In this document: positions 53,608-62,092 of the stretch, in pieces
Numbering within the stretch: position 1 is the first letter of the stretch
How the letters are laid out: the number at the start of each line of letters is the position of its first letter
Source of the DNA: Iodobacter fluviatilis
GTDB taxonomy: Bacteria; Pseudomonadota; Gammaproteobacteria; Burkholderiales; Chitinibacteraceae
Assembly: GCF_004194535.1 (NCBI RefSeq)
Contig: NZ_CP025781.1
Span: forward strand, 1,674,001 to 1,738,000
Length of the DNA stretch: 64,000 nucleotides
Direction of reading: 5' to 3'
Position numbers and translations under genes: made by a program
Notes under the pieces: model-generated
Databases searched by the model: none
Seen by the model: the letters and a program-made list of their open reading frames with translations, nothing else
Told to the model about the DNA's origin: nothing

Positions 53608-54801
53608 TTAACGGCCCATTTCTTTTAAATACTCACTGCGTGCAGCAATCGCAGTATCAGAAAAATCACTGAATACGCCATCTAAACCCAATCGGTAGAA
53701 GGCTTTGTATTCGGCTTTTGGGTCATTTTTAAAATCTGCTGGAATACGGCGTTTTTCATTGCGGAAGGTATAAGCGTGCACAAACAAGCCCGCCTTATGC
53801 GCGTCGCTAATCAAAGTCGTTGGAGCCATACTGGTGGCATCGGCGTAATTTATTTTTCCATCACCGTTTAAATCCAGCTGCTTGCCATCTGCGCCAAAAG
53901 TACCTTTAACTGGAATAATATAAGGCTTCCATGGGCCAATTCCATCGGCGTAAGTTTTAATTTCTGCAAGACCCGCCGGAGTGACCATTTCACTAAAGAA
54001 ACGGTTGGTCTGCCCAGCCAAAGTCCAATCGTAAGGACGATCAGACGGCAATGCGTAAGTTAACTTACCGGTTTTCATATCCACATCATCGGCATCAATC
54101 AGCTGAATCAGTTTGGTATTCAAACCTTTAGACTTCATGTATTTAAGACTGCTTGGTTCAAAGCTTTGCACAAATACCGGCGCTGTTTTGCTATTCCAGC
54201 CCGCCTTATTCAGAATTTCAATCAGCTTATCTTCAAGAGGCAACCCCAAGGCTCGATGGTAACTCGGGTTTTTGGTTTCAATATAAACGGCAACAGTGCG
54301 TGTAGCGTTTGATTTTGCCTTGGCCAAATCAATAATTTCTTGGAAAGTAACGATTTTATATTTACCGTTAAACTCTTGTGGCCTCTCTGCGTCAGTGGAA
54401 ATACCGCCCAAAGTTTTAATTTCTTTTAATGTGAAATCACTCGCAAACCAACCTGTCTGCTCTTCACCATCCACTAATCTAGTCTTTTTACGATCGGCAA
54501 ATTCAGGGTGTGTAGCCACATCAGTACTGGTGCCAAGGTTTGGATCATGGCGAGCAATCAATTCACCATCCTTAGTGGAAATTAAATCAGGCTCAATTGC
54601 ATCTGCACCCAATTCAATCGCTTTAACATAAGCCTCGTAGGTTTCTTCTGGCAAATAACCCGAAGCACCACGATGAGCTACAACCAAAGGCTGCTGACCA
54701 TCTAACGTTAATAACGCAGGCTTTGCTGCCTCTACAGTATCACCACCACAAGCGCTCAGCGCTAATGCAATACTACAAACTAAGATTGAAGGCTTAAACA
54801 T
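53608..54801 (-). CDS. glpQ: Glycerophosphodiester phosphodiesterase lipoprotein (GlpQ-like)
   Basis: A 397-residue envelope enzyme. The lipobox ALSAC places the lipid Cys at residue 18. The GDPD domain starts at VVAHRGASGYLPEETYEAY (His and Glu), then EPDLISTKDGELIARHDP (Glu, Asp, His). YIETKNPSYHR and the late DGVFSDFSDTA complete the active-site barrel. An EF-hand-like LDLNGDGKINYADA insert near 305-320 suggests Ca2+ binding. It releases glycerol-3-phosphate from deacylated phospholipids. Confidence 0.9.
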   Translation of the reverse strand: MFKPSILVCSIALALSACGGDTVEAAKPALLTLDGQQPLVVAHRGASGYLPEETYEAYVKAIELGADAIEPDLISTKDGELIARHDPNLGTSTDVATHPEFADRKKTRLVDGEEQTGWFASDFTLKEIKTLGGISTDAERPQEFNGKYKIVTFQEIIDLAKAKSNATRTVAVYIETKNPSYHRALGLPLEDKLIEILNKAGWNSKTAPVFVQSFEPSSLKYMKSKGLNTKLIQLIDADDVDMKTGKLTYALPSDRPYDWTLAGQTNRFFSEMVTPAGLAEIKTYADGIGPWKPYIIPVKGTFGADGKQLDLNGDGKINYADATSMAPTTLISDAHKAGLFVHAYTFRNEKRRIPADFKNDPKAEYKAFYRLGLDGVFSDFSDTAIAARSEYLKEMGR

Positions 54802-55195
54802 GGCATTTGGTCTGCATAAAATATAAAACCCCTATTTTAGAAAAAACACATTACCCAAACAAGTCATCCACATGATATCTAGATGAATTTCAGCACGCAT
54901 GCGCTTTATAATACCTGCAATCATTTAGTCACATGCAAAGAGCACGCTGCTTATCTTAATCAATTAATATCGTGGCTATGGTCACAAATTTGGGTGCAAG
55001 CTATAGATCAAATCACACTGGAATAATTTGTGCATATTTATTTTTGCTAGGCTTACCCGGCCAGCAAATTGATTCGGCACAAATCAAGCAATAGCCAACC
55101 ACACCTCAAGACACCAAATCAGCCATAATTTTTATGGCTGCATTTCAATCTATCTAATACCGCCGCAGAGAAATGGCAAAGTACCAACTTAACCC
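54802..55195. other. Intergenic region upstream of glpQ
   Basis: About 390 bp with the presumed glpQ promoter on the minus strand. CAGCCATAA and TATGGCTG form a short hairpin at 55124-55141. No gene is supported. Confidence 0.4.
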
Positions 55196-55440
55196 TAGGG
55201 TCTGTTGACGTTTGTTTCTCGCCTGCGCTGGGCCAGAAAACGGCTATGCACAAGGCATGCGACGAAGGCAATAACGGGTTATTGTCGAGGAGCATAACGC
55301 AGTGAATGGCCATTTTCCGGATCAGCCCTTCGGGTTTAGCCCATTTTTGGGGCTGCACGGCGTTAAAAACCGCTGATGGTACTCGTACTATGTCGCAATT
55401 TTTTCCTTGTTCAGCCTCAAAACTGGGCCAAACGCGCACG
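55196..55440 (+). repeat. Dispersed TIR element, copy 3 (long, right end missing)
   Basis: It starts TAGGGTCTGTTGACGTTTG. It contains both the left-half block (GACGAAGGCAATAACGGG...GCCCTTCGGGTTTAG) shared with copy 1 and the right-half block (GGCGTTAAAAACCGCTG, CTTGTTCAGCCTC) shared with copy 2. No right terminal repeat follows; sequence passes straight into a truncated zntB frame. Confidence 0.75.
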
Positions 55441-55445
55441 ATATT

Positions 55446-55751
55446 CTAGATTTTCGGCAATCTACTGAGGAATTTGCTTCCGTTTTTAGCGATATCTCAG
55501 CGCTGATAGAGCGCATCAAGCTCATATAGAGGAATTAACCGCAAAAATAAACGAACAAACCAATCGCAGTATTTATGTCCCTACCGTGGCTACCGTCTTG
55601 GCCTTACCCGTGAATATCATTACCTAATTTATGGGTATGAATGGGGGGGATTCCGCTGATGCAACACCCTCATGGCTTCTAGATTATTCTGGGATTTATC
55701 TTTGTTTTTCTGGCGCTCGCTGCGGCTTGAGCATTTCGAAAAAGAGCTTAA
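55446..55751 (+). pseudogene. ZntB/CorA-family zinc transporter, 3' remnant
   Basis: Two frames joined by one frameshift read RQSTEEFASVFSDISALIER, IKLI, then EELTAKINEQTNRSIYVPTV, ATVLALPVNIIT. Next come the CorA-family GMN motif and GGIPLMQHPHGF and a last membrane helix (IILGFIFVFLALAAA). This is the C-terminal third of a ZntB-type transporter. In-frame stops interrupt it at the positions before FMGMN and after HGF, and a one-base slip follows GMN. The N-terminal two-thirds is absent, replaced by the dispersed element. Not functional. Confidence 0.8.
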
Positions 55752-55755
55752 GCCA

Positions 55756-57705
55756 TCAGAATCCACCGGTTAATGAAGGCAGATTGTGCTCGTCAATCAA
55801 AGGGGGCAAGACCTCCAGCGTTGTACTGATACGGGCGCTGGTGTACACCCCTTTAGCCGCTTGCTGGGCTTCGATCACCGTATTACCAGCGCCTACCAAA
55901 GTCACTTCGCCGGTATTTTCTTCAACCGTAGCGACTTCAGAATGGCTGCTGGTATAGCGCAGCGGGCCATGGCTATTGCTTTGGGGCGGGTTAATTATAA
56001 ATGGCTCATCGCCCAATATTTTGTTACTCAATACAAAATCAGTCAGCGTTGCCGCCGGTAAAACAGCCCGCTGCTGAGGGCTAAATTCGATATCTACCGC
56101 GTTTAATCCAGCCAACTGATTAAGCGATAAAGCCGCCAGCTGAGCAGGGCTAAGCCTCAGCAACAGCGATGGTGTTAACCCAGCTAATTGCTCGCTACTA
56201 AGCGTGGGTAGCGAGGAAAACGCTGCCAGCTGCACCGGCAACAAAGCGGCGAGATGTAATGGCTTAAGCACCCGCAGTTGCTCAGCATTAAACAGCGCTA
56301 GTTCGTTGGCGGGCATACGGGAAAACTGCTGAGGGGACATATTTTGTACGCCGGTTGGCGTCGGAAAATTTAATCGTCTGGCCGAAACCAGCTCGATCGC
56401 CCCACCCAACTCAGGCTTTGCTTTTTTCAATACCACTTCAATTTGCAATACCGCGCCATCACTTTGCTGCACGTCAAAAATATAGGTGCCGCCTTGCCTA
56501 AAATTCCTTAGCATCAGCCTTAAAGCGCCATCATGTATTCGCCACAAAACATTATCAGATGAATTAGCCAACAGCACAGTCGCGGTTTGTAGGGAAATAA
56601 CCGCTTCAATCGGCAGCAGCAAACGAAACTGAATAAACTGACGGTTACTTGCATCAAGATATAAACCAGATTTATCCCCAGACTTGGCGGAATAACTTTG
56701 CTCAGGCGCGGCCAGTGTCGGCAAATGGCCAGGTCGTTTAGTCAGCTCTTTGAGTACAGACGGCAAGGGCTTGGTTTCCAAGCCATACTGCATGCACGAG
56801 GTGTTTTTTACGCTACTGCCGCTCAGAGGAATGACATAACGCAGTACAACGCTGCCATTTTCTTGCTCAAGCGCACGGCTGGCATTTAGGCTCCATTCAT
56901 CTTTTGCAATCCCAACATTAAACAAATGGCTGTTTTCACCGCCATGATAAGCGCCGGTTAAACGCAGGCAATTGGTAAAATATTGGCTGTATTGCACTAA
57001 AGTGCTGCGCGCTCTTTCACCAAAATGCATGCCCTTAAGCTCTTTTTCACGCTGATAAGCTAAGCCCAAATCAAGCTTGCCATTACGATTAGGCGAGAGG
57101 CTTAGATTGTAAATAGCCCCCTGCCGCTTACCAGTTGCCATTCGGGAATCAAAATACATTCCACCTGTATTTTCTGCAGCGAGGTGCTCATTCTCTAACC
57201 TTGGATCTGCGGCATAGATCGTAACCCCTAGCTCAGAAAAAAAGCTGCCATGATGACCACCTTTTTTAAGGCTTAGTAGATAATTATTCTGCTGCATTCC
57301 TAGTGAGCTAGCAGCCGTGTCCAATTCATTTTTTGCCTGCTGCTGCCCAGCAGACAGCCGCAGGCGTAAATGATCCGGCGCACTAAATAGCCCCGTCAAC
57401 AAAGCATTTTGAAAACGCTCGCTCACTTCCAAGTTTGCCCCAAGCGCGAAGTAATCACTGAGGGCAAAGCCAGCATCAAAATAAAACGCCGTTTCATTAC
57501 TTGCCGAATAATCTACCGAAGCAATCAATTGCTCCGTTGCCGTCTCAAACCCCAAACTCGCCCCATCGTACGCCCAGTTAATTTTCCCCAGTGCCCTATC
57601 CTGCGATTCTGGTAAATCAGGCAATGCCCCATAAGCAGCGGGTAATAGCGTGCTGCTGAATAAGCTCAGGGCAATAATTTTTTTAAGAATGAGGGATAAA
57701 TCCAC
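55756..57705 (-). CDS. Outer-membrane beta-barrel-like protein with octapeptide repeats and Ig-like end
   Basis: A 649-residue exported protein, not assigned to a known family. A signal peptide ends near residue 26 (LLPAAYGA). Residues 35-300 have alternating strands with aromatic girdles (FYFDAGFALSDYFALGANLEV), like an outer-membrane barrel. At 330-450 there is a beta-rich globular part. Residues about 455-560 hold Leu-rich units of about eight residues (SSEQLAGL, PAQLAALS, LNQLAGLN). The last 90 residues look like a BID_2 Ig domain (SHSEVATVEENTGEVTLVGAG). It follows a glycosyltransferase/acyltransferase pair on the same strand, so a surface-polysaccharide role is possible. Confidence 0.7.
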   Translation of the reverse strand: MDLSLILKKIIALSLFSSTLLPAAYGALPDLPESQDRALGKINWAYDGASLGFETATEQLIASVDYSASNETAFYFDAGFALSDYFALGANLEVSERFQNALLTGLFSAPDHLRLRLSAGQQQAKNELDTAASSLGMQQNNYLLSLKKGGHHGSFFSELGVTIYAADPRLENEHLAAENTGGMYFDSRMATGKRQGAIYNLSLSPNRNGKLDLGLAYQREKELKGMHFGERARSTLVQYSQYFTNCLRLTGAYHGGENSHLFNVGIAKDEWSLNASRALEQENGSVVLRYVIPLSGSSVKNTSCMQYGLETKPLPSVLKELTKRPGHLPTLAAPEQSYSAKSGDKSGLYLDASNRQFIQFRLLLPIEAVISLQTATVLLANSSDNVLWRIHDGALRLMLRNFRQGGTYIFDVQQSDGAVLQIEVVLKKAKPELGGAIELVSARRLNFPTPTGVQNMSPQQFSRMPANELALFNAEQLRVLKPLHLAALLPVQLAAFSSLPTLSSEQLAGLTPSLLLRLSPAQLAALSLNQLAGLNAVDIEFSPQQRAVLPAATLTDFVLSNKILGDEPFIINPPQSNSHGPLRYTSSHSEVATVEENTGEVTLVGAGNTVIEAQQAAKGVYTSARISTTLEVLPPLIDEHNLPSLTGGF

Positions 57706-57814
57706 GAGCGCCTAAGCCAATGCTTCAAGATAGGTACAACATAAGCATTCCGCGCTGGGTTGTCATGGTAAAAGTGCACGAGAGCCACAAACGTCCGGCT
57801 CTGCCAAGCTTCCC

Positions 57815-58540
57815 TCACGCCATCTGCAGTTTCCCCATGCCCCGTGTTTCAGCGGTTTTTATTGGCTCAGCCATCAAGCACTTAACAACCCTCGCAGGAT
57901 TTCCAGTAACAACACAAAACGCCGGTACATCTTGGCTAACCACCGCCTGTGTGCCCACCACCGCGCCCTCTCCAATAGTGACGCCTTTCAGAATGGTTGC
58001 TCCAGCGCCTATCCACGCACCATTGCCAATCCGCACTGGGGCAGAGCGAATTCGACTTGCCTCGCCCGCTTGGCCACGGCCCAATAAGGGGTGACCACTG
58101 CTATCCATAATGGTGACCATAGGGCCAAAAATAACGTCATTACCGATCTCTACTTTTTGGTAAGCCAGAATCGCCACCCCCTGCAGCACGACCCGATCAC
58201 CAATGCGAATCTGTCCCACCGGCCCGTCATTAATTTGCACCGTGCTCAGCTTAACTGGCTGATTATGAAACGCGGGGAGATGCCCAGATTCGATATAACA
58301 CTGGCTGCCAATGCTGATGCTGCCAGCAAACAATGCGGCATCTATTTCGCTTTCAATCAGGCCCGCATCTAATAACTCCACGTCGATAACACGGGTATAA
58401 GCAAGCCTAGGGGTGCCAGAAAAAAAGCTACTTAAGCCTATATTGACCCCATGCTCCAGCAAGCGTTTGGGCACATTCTGTGCAGGGCTTCCGGCCAGCT
58501 CTGGATCAATAAGATAGATATTCTGATATTGGCAAGGCAT
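57815..58540 (-). CDS. Hexapeptide-repeat acyltransferase (LbH fold)
   Basis: A 241-residue transferase of the maltose/galactoside O-acetyltransferase (NodL/WbbJ) type. The start at 58540 follows AAGGGG and lies 1 nt past the stop of the glycosyltransferase gene. Hexapeptide turns include VEIGNDVIFGPMVTIMDSSGHPL, RIGNGAWIGAGATILKGVTIG and EGAVVGTQAVVSQDVPAF, ending with VVTGNPARVVK as in acetyltransferases. It probably adds an acetyl or acyl group to a sugar made by the co-expressed glycosyltransferase. Confidence 0.83.
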   Translation of the reverse strand: MPCQYQNIYLIDPELAGSPAQNVPKRLLEHGVNIGLSSFFSGTPRLAYTRVIDVELLDAGLIESEIDAALFAGSISIGSQCYIESGHLPAFHNQPVKLSTVQINDGPVGQIRIGDRVVLQGVAILAYQKVEIGNDVIFGPMVTIMDSSGHPLLGRGQAGEASRIRSAPVRIGNGAWIGAGATILKGVTIGEGAVVGTQAVVSQDVPAFCVVTGNPARVVKCLMAEPIKTAETRGMGKLQMA

Positions 58541-58541
58541 A

Positions 58542-59462
58542 TCATGCCCCTTCTGTTTCAAGGGCTAAGGCCCGCTTAGATTTTTGCACCGTGTGATCAC
58601 GGTGTATTTTAATGACTTTATTTAATGAATATTTAGCGTCGTTTAAGTCTTTACCGTAAAAGCTAGTCGACCATAATTGATATTTCTTATGGATTCGAAT
58701 GGCAGCGATTTCTGATTGTATCTTTTGATCGTCCACTTCTTTTTTATGCGGCCAATGAAAAGACACCGCGTCTTTTTCCATAACAAACTGATTATTATTC
58801 AGGTGTAAACGCACACCTAAATCAACGTCTTCACCACCCCAGCTATTGAATGACTCATCAAATAAGCCCGCTTTTAATAGCTGCTCCCGCTCGGCCGAGG
58901 CGTGGCAAGTCCAGAAAATATCAAAGGGAGCTGGCCAGTTGCTGATGTTTTCACCCAGCTCATCGTACTGCAGCTGCCGTACATCGTGAGCCCCCATCTC
59001 TGCCAAACGGAGGATAGTGGCGTCTGGCGTATGAGAATCTATTTGCGCAGACATCTCAGCCAGCAAGCTGTTATCCACCTCAAAGCCATAAACATAACCA
59101 ATAATCACCACCGGAAACTCTGATTGGCTATGCACATTGGCATGCACTTCTAAAGTTTTACTGCCTAGCAAAACGCCGGTATCAATAAAGACGATGTATT
59201 TTCCTTCCGCAATAGACACCCCAATATTGCGTGCCTTACCCGCCCGAAAACCTTTATCTTCCTGCCAAAAATATTTGATATTAAGCCGCTCAGCAAACGA
59301 TTGAACCAGCTGCTCACTAGTGTCTGTGCTGCCATCATCCACAACAATCACCTCAAACAGCTGCTTATCCAGCGTTTGTAGTACCAAAGATTCTAAGGTA
59401 TAGCGCAAAAGATCAGCTCGATTGTAAGTGGGGATCACAACACTGATCTGCAAATTAGACAT
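58542..59462 (-). CDS. Family-2 glycosyltransferase
   Basis: A 306-residue GT-A enzyme. The N-terminal VVIPTYNRADLLRYTLESL and VVDDGSTD bind the nucleotide. GFRAGKARNIGVSIAEGKYIVFIDTGVLL carries D-T-G where most GT2 enzymes have DxD. The acceptor-side motif is WGGEDVDLGVRLHLNN (glyco_transf_7C-like, E-D pair). There is no membrane helix. It is the first gene of a two-gene set with the acyltransferase. The product is unknown; it may be lipooligosaccharide or capsule. Confidence 0.87.
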   Translation of the reverse strand: MSNLQISVVIPTYNRADLLRYTLESLVLQTLDKQLFEVIVVDDGSTDTSEQLVQSFAERLNIKYFWQEDKGFRAGKARNIGVSIAEGKYIVFIDTGVLLGSKTLEVHANVHSQSEFPVVIIGYVYGFEVDNSLLAEMSAQIDSHTPDATILRLAEMGAHDVRQLQYDELGENISNWPAPFDIFWTCHASAEREQLLKAGLFDESFNSWGGEDVDLGVRLHLNNNQFVMEKDAVSFHWPHKKEVDDQKIQSEIAAIRIHKKYQLWSTSFYGKDLNDAKYSLNKVIKIHRDHTVQKSKRALALETEGA

Positions 59463-59914
59463 AGTACTTCCTTTGACTTTTATTAATCGAAATCCAGCCT
59501 GAGTAGTTACTCAATCAAGCGCTAGCATGTCGCTTATCTGGTGAACGCATCCAGATGCAACGCGGCATCCTGCTTTCACTAAATAGAATTTAACTCTCAT
59601 ATTTATTATTAATAATTAAACTTTAAGTAAGATTAAAAACGGAAAGCACTTTATATTGCTTTCGTGTAGCTGTAAATAGAATGATAATGTAGTTTTATAA
59701 CGTAATATATTGTGATAATTTATGTACTTACTACATTAATCACCAAAGGGGGCAAGCCAGTGCAAGCAAACCAAGCCCAGCATTACACGCAGCAGGTTTG
59801 ACAGATCAAGAAATAGTGTCTGAAAGCAAGAGAATTAGAGTGTGGCGCGAATACATCAATACGCAGGGACAAAGTGAGGAGAGCTTGAGACGACAGCAAA
59901 GCCAATGAATCAAA
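59463..59914. other. AT-rich intergenic region upstream of the glycosyltransferase gene
   Basis: About 450 bp. GAAAGCA and TGCTTTC (59642-59663) form a short hairpin. A plus-strand frame at about 59755-59908 (SASKPSPALHAAGL, then VWREYINTQGQSEESLRRQQ) lacks a start codon and may be a gene remnant. The promoter of the glycosyltransferase gene should lie near 59470-59600, which is strongly AT-rich. Confidence 0.4.
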
Positions 59915-60847
59915 TTAGACTTTGCTATCGAGAACCTGGGCCAAAAGTTTAATCAAAAAATCTTTCATTGCCAGCACGCGCTGACTGGCTTTTAAATCAC
60001 GGTGGTAAACCAGCCACAGCTCACGTGACGGAACCACCGTAGGGGCATCTAGCTTAACCAACATGTTATCAATATCACCAACATATTCAGGCAAAAGCGT
60101 AATCCCAAGCCCACACCTCACCGCAACATACTGAGTATGCAGCGTATTACCTTTAATTAAAGGAACTCGGTTTTGCGTGATTTGCTTTAGCCATTTCACC
60201 ATTGGCAAATAAGCCCAACAATCGCTTAATTCAATAATTGCTAGCGTTTTCCATGGGTCTTGCTCAGCGCTTAGATCAGCTAGCAAAGACTTCTGGCAGT
60301 ACGGTGCAAAATGCACATAACCCACAAAATGCGTAATGTAATCTTGGTTATTATCCACCACAATTGAATCGCCATAACGCAATGCCACATCAGCCTCACG
60401 CCGCGCCAGATTAGCAGGCAGGGCACCCACTAATAATTCAACCTGCATTTTGGGATATAAGGCCAGAAACTCTGGCATATGCGGCATGATTAAATAGCTA
60501 GCCAGCGATTCAGCTGCAGCAAGGCGAATTAAACCGCTGACTTCATCTACCGACTGCAATTGATCGCCATTTCTTTCTACGGTGAGCATGGCGTTTTCAA
60601 CTTCAGTGACCCGCATCAAAATGCTCGTACCCTGATCCGTTAACAGATAGCCGGTTTGCTGGCGTAAAAACAGCTTAACCCCCAAGCGGTTTTCCAAAGC
60701 TGAAATATGGCGCGATACAGTTGATGCGCTCCCCCCCAGCTTTAACGCAGCCGCGCTTAAGCCACCTTCCCGCGCCACCGCCAGAAAATACTTTAAATCG
60801 TTCCAATCCAAATCGGTATTTTTCATTTTTAGAAAACTGTTTTCCAT
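59915..60847 (-). CDS. LysR-family transcriptional regulator
   Basis: A 310-residue LTTR. The HTH is at about 14-70 (LKYFLAVAREGGLSAAALKLGGSASTVSRHISALENRLGV) and the effector domain at 95-300. Starts at 60847 or 60826 are both possible; neither has a clear SD. It is divergent from an EamA exporter gene with 70 bp between starts. TGCTA-N6-TAGCA in that gap is a probable binding site. It likely controls the exporter. Confidence 0.88.
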   Translation of the reverse strand: MENSFLKMKNTDLDWNDLKYFLAVAREGGLSAAALKLGGSASTVSRHISALENRLGVKLFLRQQTGYLLTDQGTSILMRVTEVENAMLTVERNGDQLQSVDEVSGLIRLAAAESLASYLIMPHMPEFLALYPKMQVELLVGALPANLARREADVALRYGDSIVVDNNQDYITHFVGYVHFAPYCQKSLLADLSAEQDPWKTLAIIELSDCWAYLPMVKWLKQITQNRVPLIKGNTLHTQYVAVRCGLGITLLPEYVGDIDNMLVKLDAPTVVPSRELWLVYHRDLKASQRVLAMKDFLIKLLAQVLDSKV

Positions 60848-60850
60848 TCA

Positions 60851-60866
60851 CTGCTAAATACATAGC
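60851..60866. promoter_or_regulatory. Candidate LTTR box between LysR and EamA genes
   Basis: TGCTAAATACATAGCA is a 16-bp palindrome of the T-N11-A class, 4 bp from the LysR start and 52 bp before the EamA start. Confidence 0.6.
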
Positions 60867-60917
60867 AAGGATCAACAACAATAATGACGGCAATTTTCAG
60901 CCAAAGCAGTACACACC

Positions 60918-61838
60918 ATGCCACATTTACTGACTTATATAAAACTGACCCTGACGGTTTTCTTCTGGGGTGCAGTATTTCATCTTGGTAAATATACGGT
61001 GCAATTTATCTCGCCCATGGTCATTGGCAGTTGGAGATTTATATTGGCAGGGCTGATGCTGTTTGTCTTTGTTTCATTACGCGAGAAATGGGATATAAAC
61101 GCATTACGCTCCAATTTCCGCCCATTGTTAGCGATGTCCGTCATTGGAATTATGGGGGTTAATTTCTCATTATTTTATGGCTTAAAACTAACCTCCGCGA
61201 TCAATGCTGGGCTGATTATGGCACTTAGCCCCATCCTTACAGCCGTACTCACCGCTTTCTTTCAAAAAGAATCTCTCCTGCGCCAACAATTGCTCGCTAT
61301 GTTGCTGAGTTTTATTGGAGTAGTGATTGTAATCAGCGGTGGCTCACTGCAGGCGATTCTTGATTTGCATTTTGCACTGGGAGATGCCCTCGTTTTTATT
61401 GCTAGCTTAAGCTGGGCTTTATATTCGGCGATTCCAAAACGATTTGTCCACGGTGTTTCACCACTGCATACTACAACCGTTACCATTATGGCTGGCGCGG
61501 CGTTAATGACGGCATTTGCAGCCAGCATTAGTAACGATTTTTATACTATGCCAGATTGGAATGTCGCACTCGCCATTGGCATAATGGCATTCTTTTGCAC
61601 CGCACTGGCTTTTGTTTGGTGGAACGAAGGCTTGCGTAAAATTGGCCCGGCCCAAGGTGCTATTTTTATGAATCTTGCACCTATTTTTGCCACGCTGATT
61701 TCTATTGCGCTTGGCCAGTCCCCCAGCCTGCCACAGTTTATTGGCATGATTTTAATCATCAGCGGCGTTGTTTATAACTCACGCAAACCAGCTGCAGTAA
61801 GCACACCAAAATTGTTTGTCCGTGCCAGCACCGCTTAA
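60918..61838 (+). CDS. EamA/DMT-family exporter
   Basis: A 306-residue inner-membrane protein with about ten helices in two EamA halves. Motifs: FFWGAVFHLGKYTVQFISP near 15-33, LSPILTAVLTAFF near 94-106 and AFVWWNEGLRKIGPAQGAIFMNLAPIFATL in the second half. It likely exports an amino acid or metabolite in response to the divergent LysR regulator. It is full length, unlike the DMT remnant at 22069. Its stop overlaps the LysR fragment on the other strand by 4 nt. Confidence 0.9.
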   Translation: MPHLLTYIKLTLTVFFWGAVFHLGKYTVQFISPMVIGSWRFILAGLMLFVFVSLREKWDINALRSNFRPLLAMSVIGIMGVNFSLFYGLKLTSAINAGLIMALSPILTAVLTAFFQKESLLRQQLLAMLLSFIGVVIVISGGSLQAILDLHFALGDALVFIASLSWALYSAIPKRFVHGVSPLHTTTVTIMAGAALMTAFAASISNDFYTMPDWNVALAIGIMAFFCTALAFVWWNEGLRKIGPAQGAIFMNLAPIFATLISIALGQSPSLPQFIGMILIISGVVYNSRKPAAVSTPKLFVRASTA

Positions 61839-62056
61839 TTCATCGACTGGCTCAGCCTTGCTTGCAAACGCGGCACCACAAACTGAATAAAAGCTTCGTA
61901 TTTTTTCGGCATCGGCTGCCGATAAGGCAACACCAAAAAATACGGTTTAGGCGTGGCCAACCATTCAGGCAGCACACTCTGTATTAGCCCTTGGCGCAAA
62001 TAAGGCGCAGCCACAATATTATCCAAAAGGCCCACGCCGTAACCCGCTTCCAACAT
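61835..62056 (-). pseudogene. LysR-family regulator, C-terminal fragment
   Basis: 73 residues read EAGYGVGLLDNIVAAPYLRQ, GLIQSVLPEWLATPKPYFLV, then LPYRQPMPKKYEAFIQFVVP. These are the end of a LysR effector domain. The HTH and most of the effector domain are missing; a terminator hairpin of the gene upstream stands directly before it. It is not the missing end of the complete LysR at 59915. It is a relic of an independent regulator. Confidence 0.75.
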
Positions 62057-62057
62057 T

Positions 62058-62083
62058 AAAAAGGGCGCGGCAAGCAGCGCCCC
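62058..62083 (-). terminator. Intrinsic terminator of the methyltransferase gene
   Basis: On the minus strand GGGGCGC (62083-62077) pairs with GCGCCC (62068-62063), then TTTTT. It lies 10 nt past the gene's stop. Confidence 0.85.
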
Positions 62084-62092
62084 TACGTGATA

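Noticed and set aside
59755-59908. Plus-strand frame ending VWREYINTQGQSEESLRRQQ
   Set aside because: There is no start codon or SD and no recognised family; kept only as a possible remnant in the intergenic entry.
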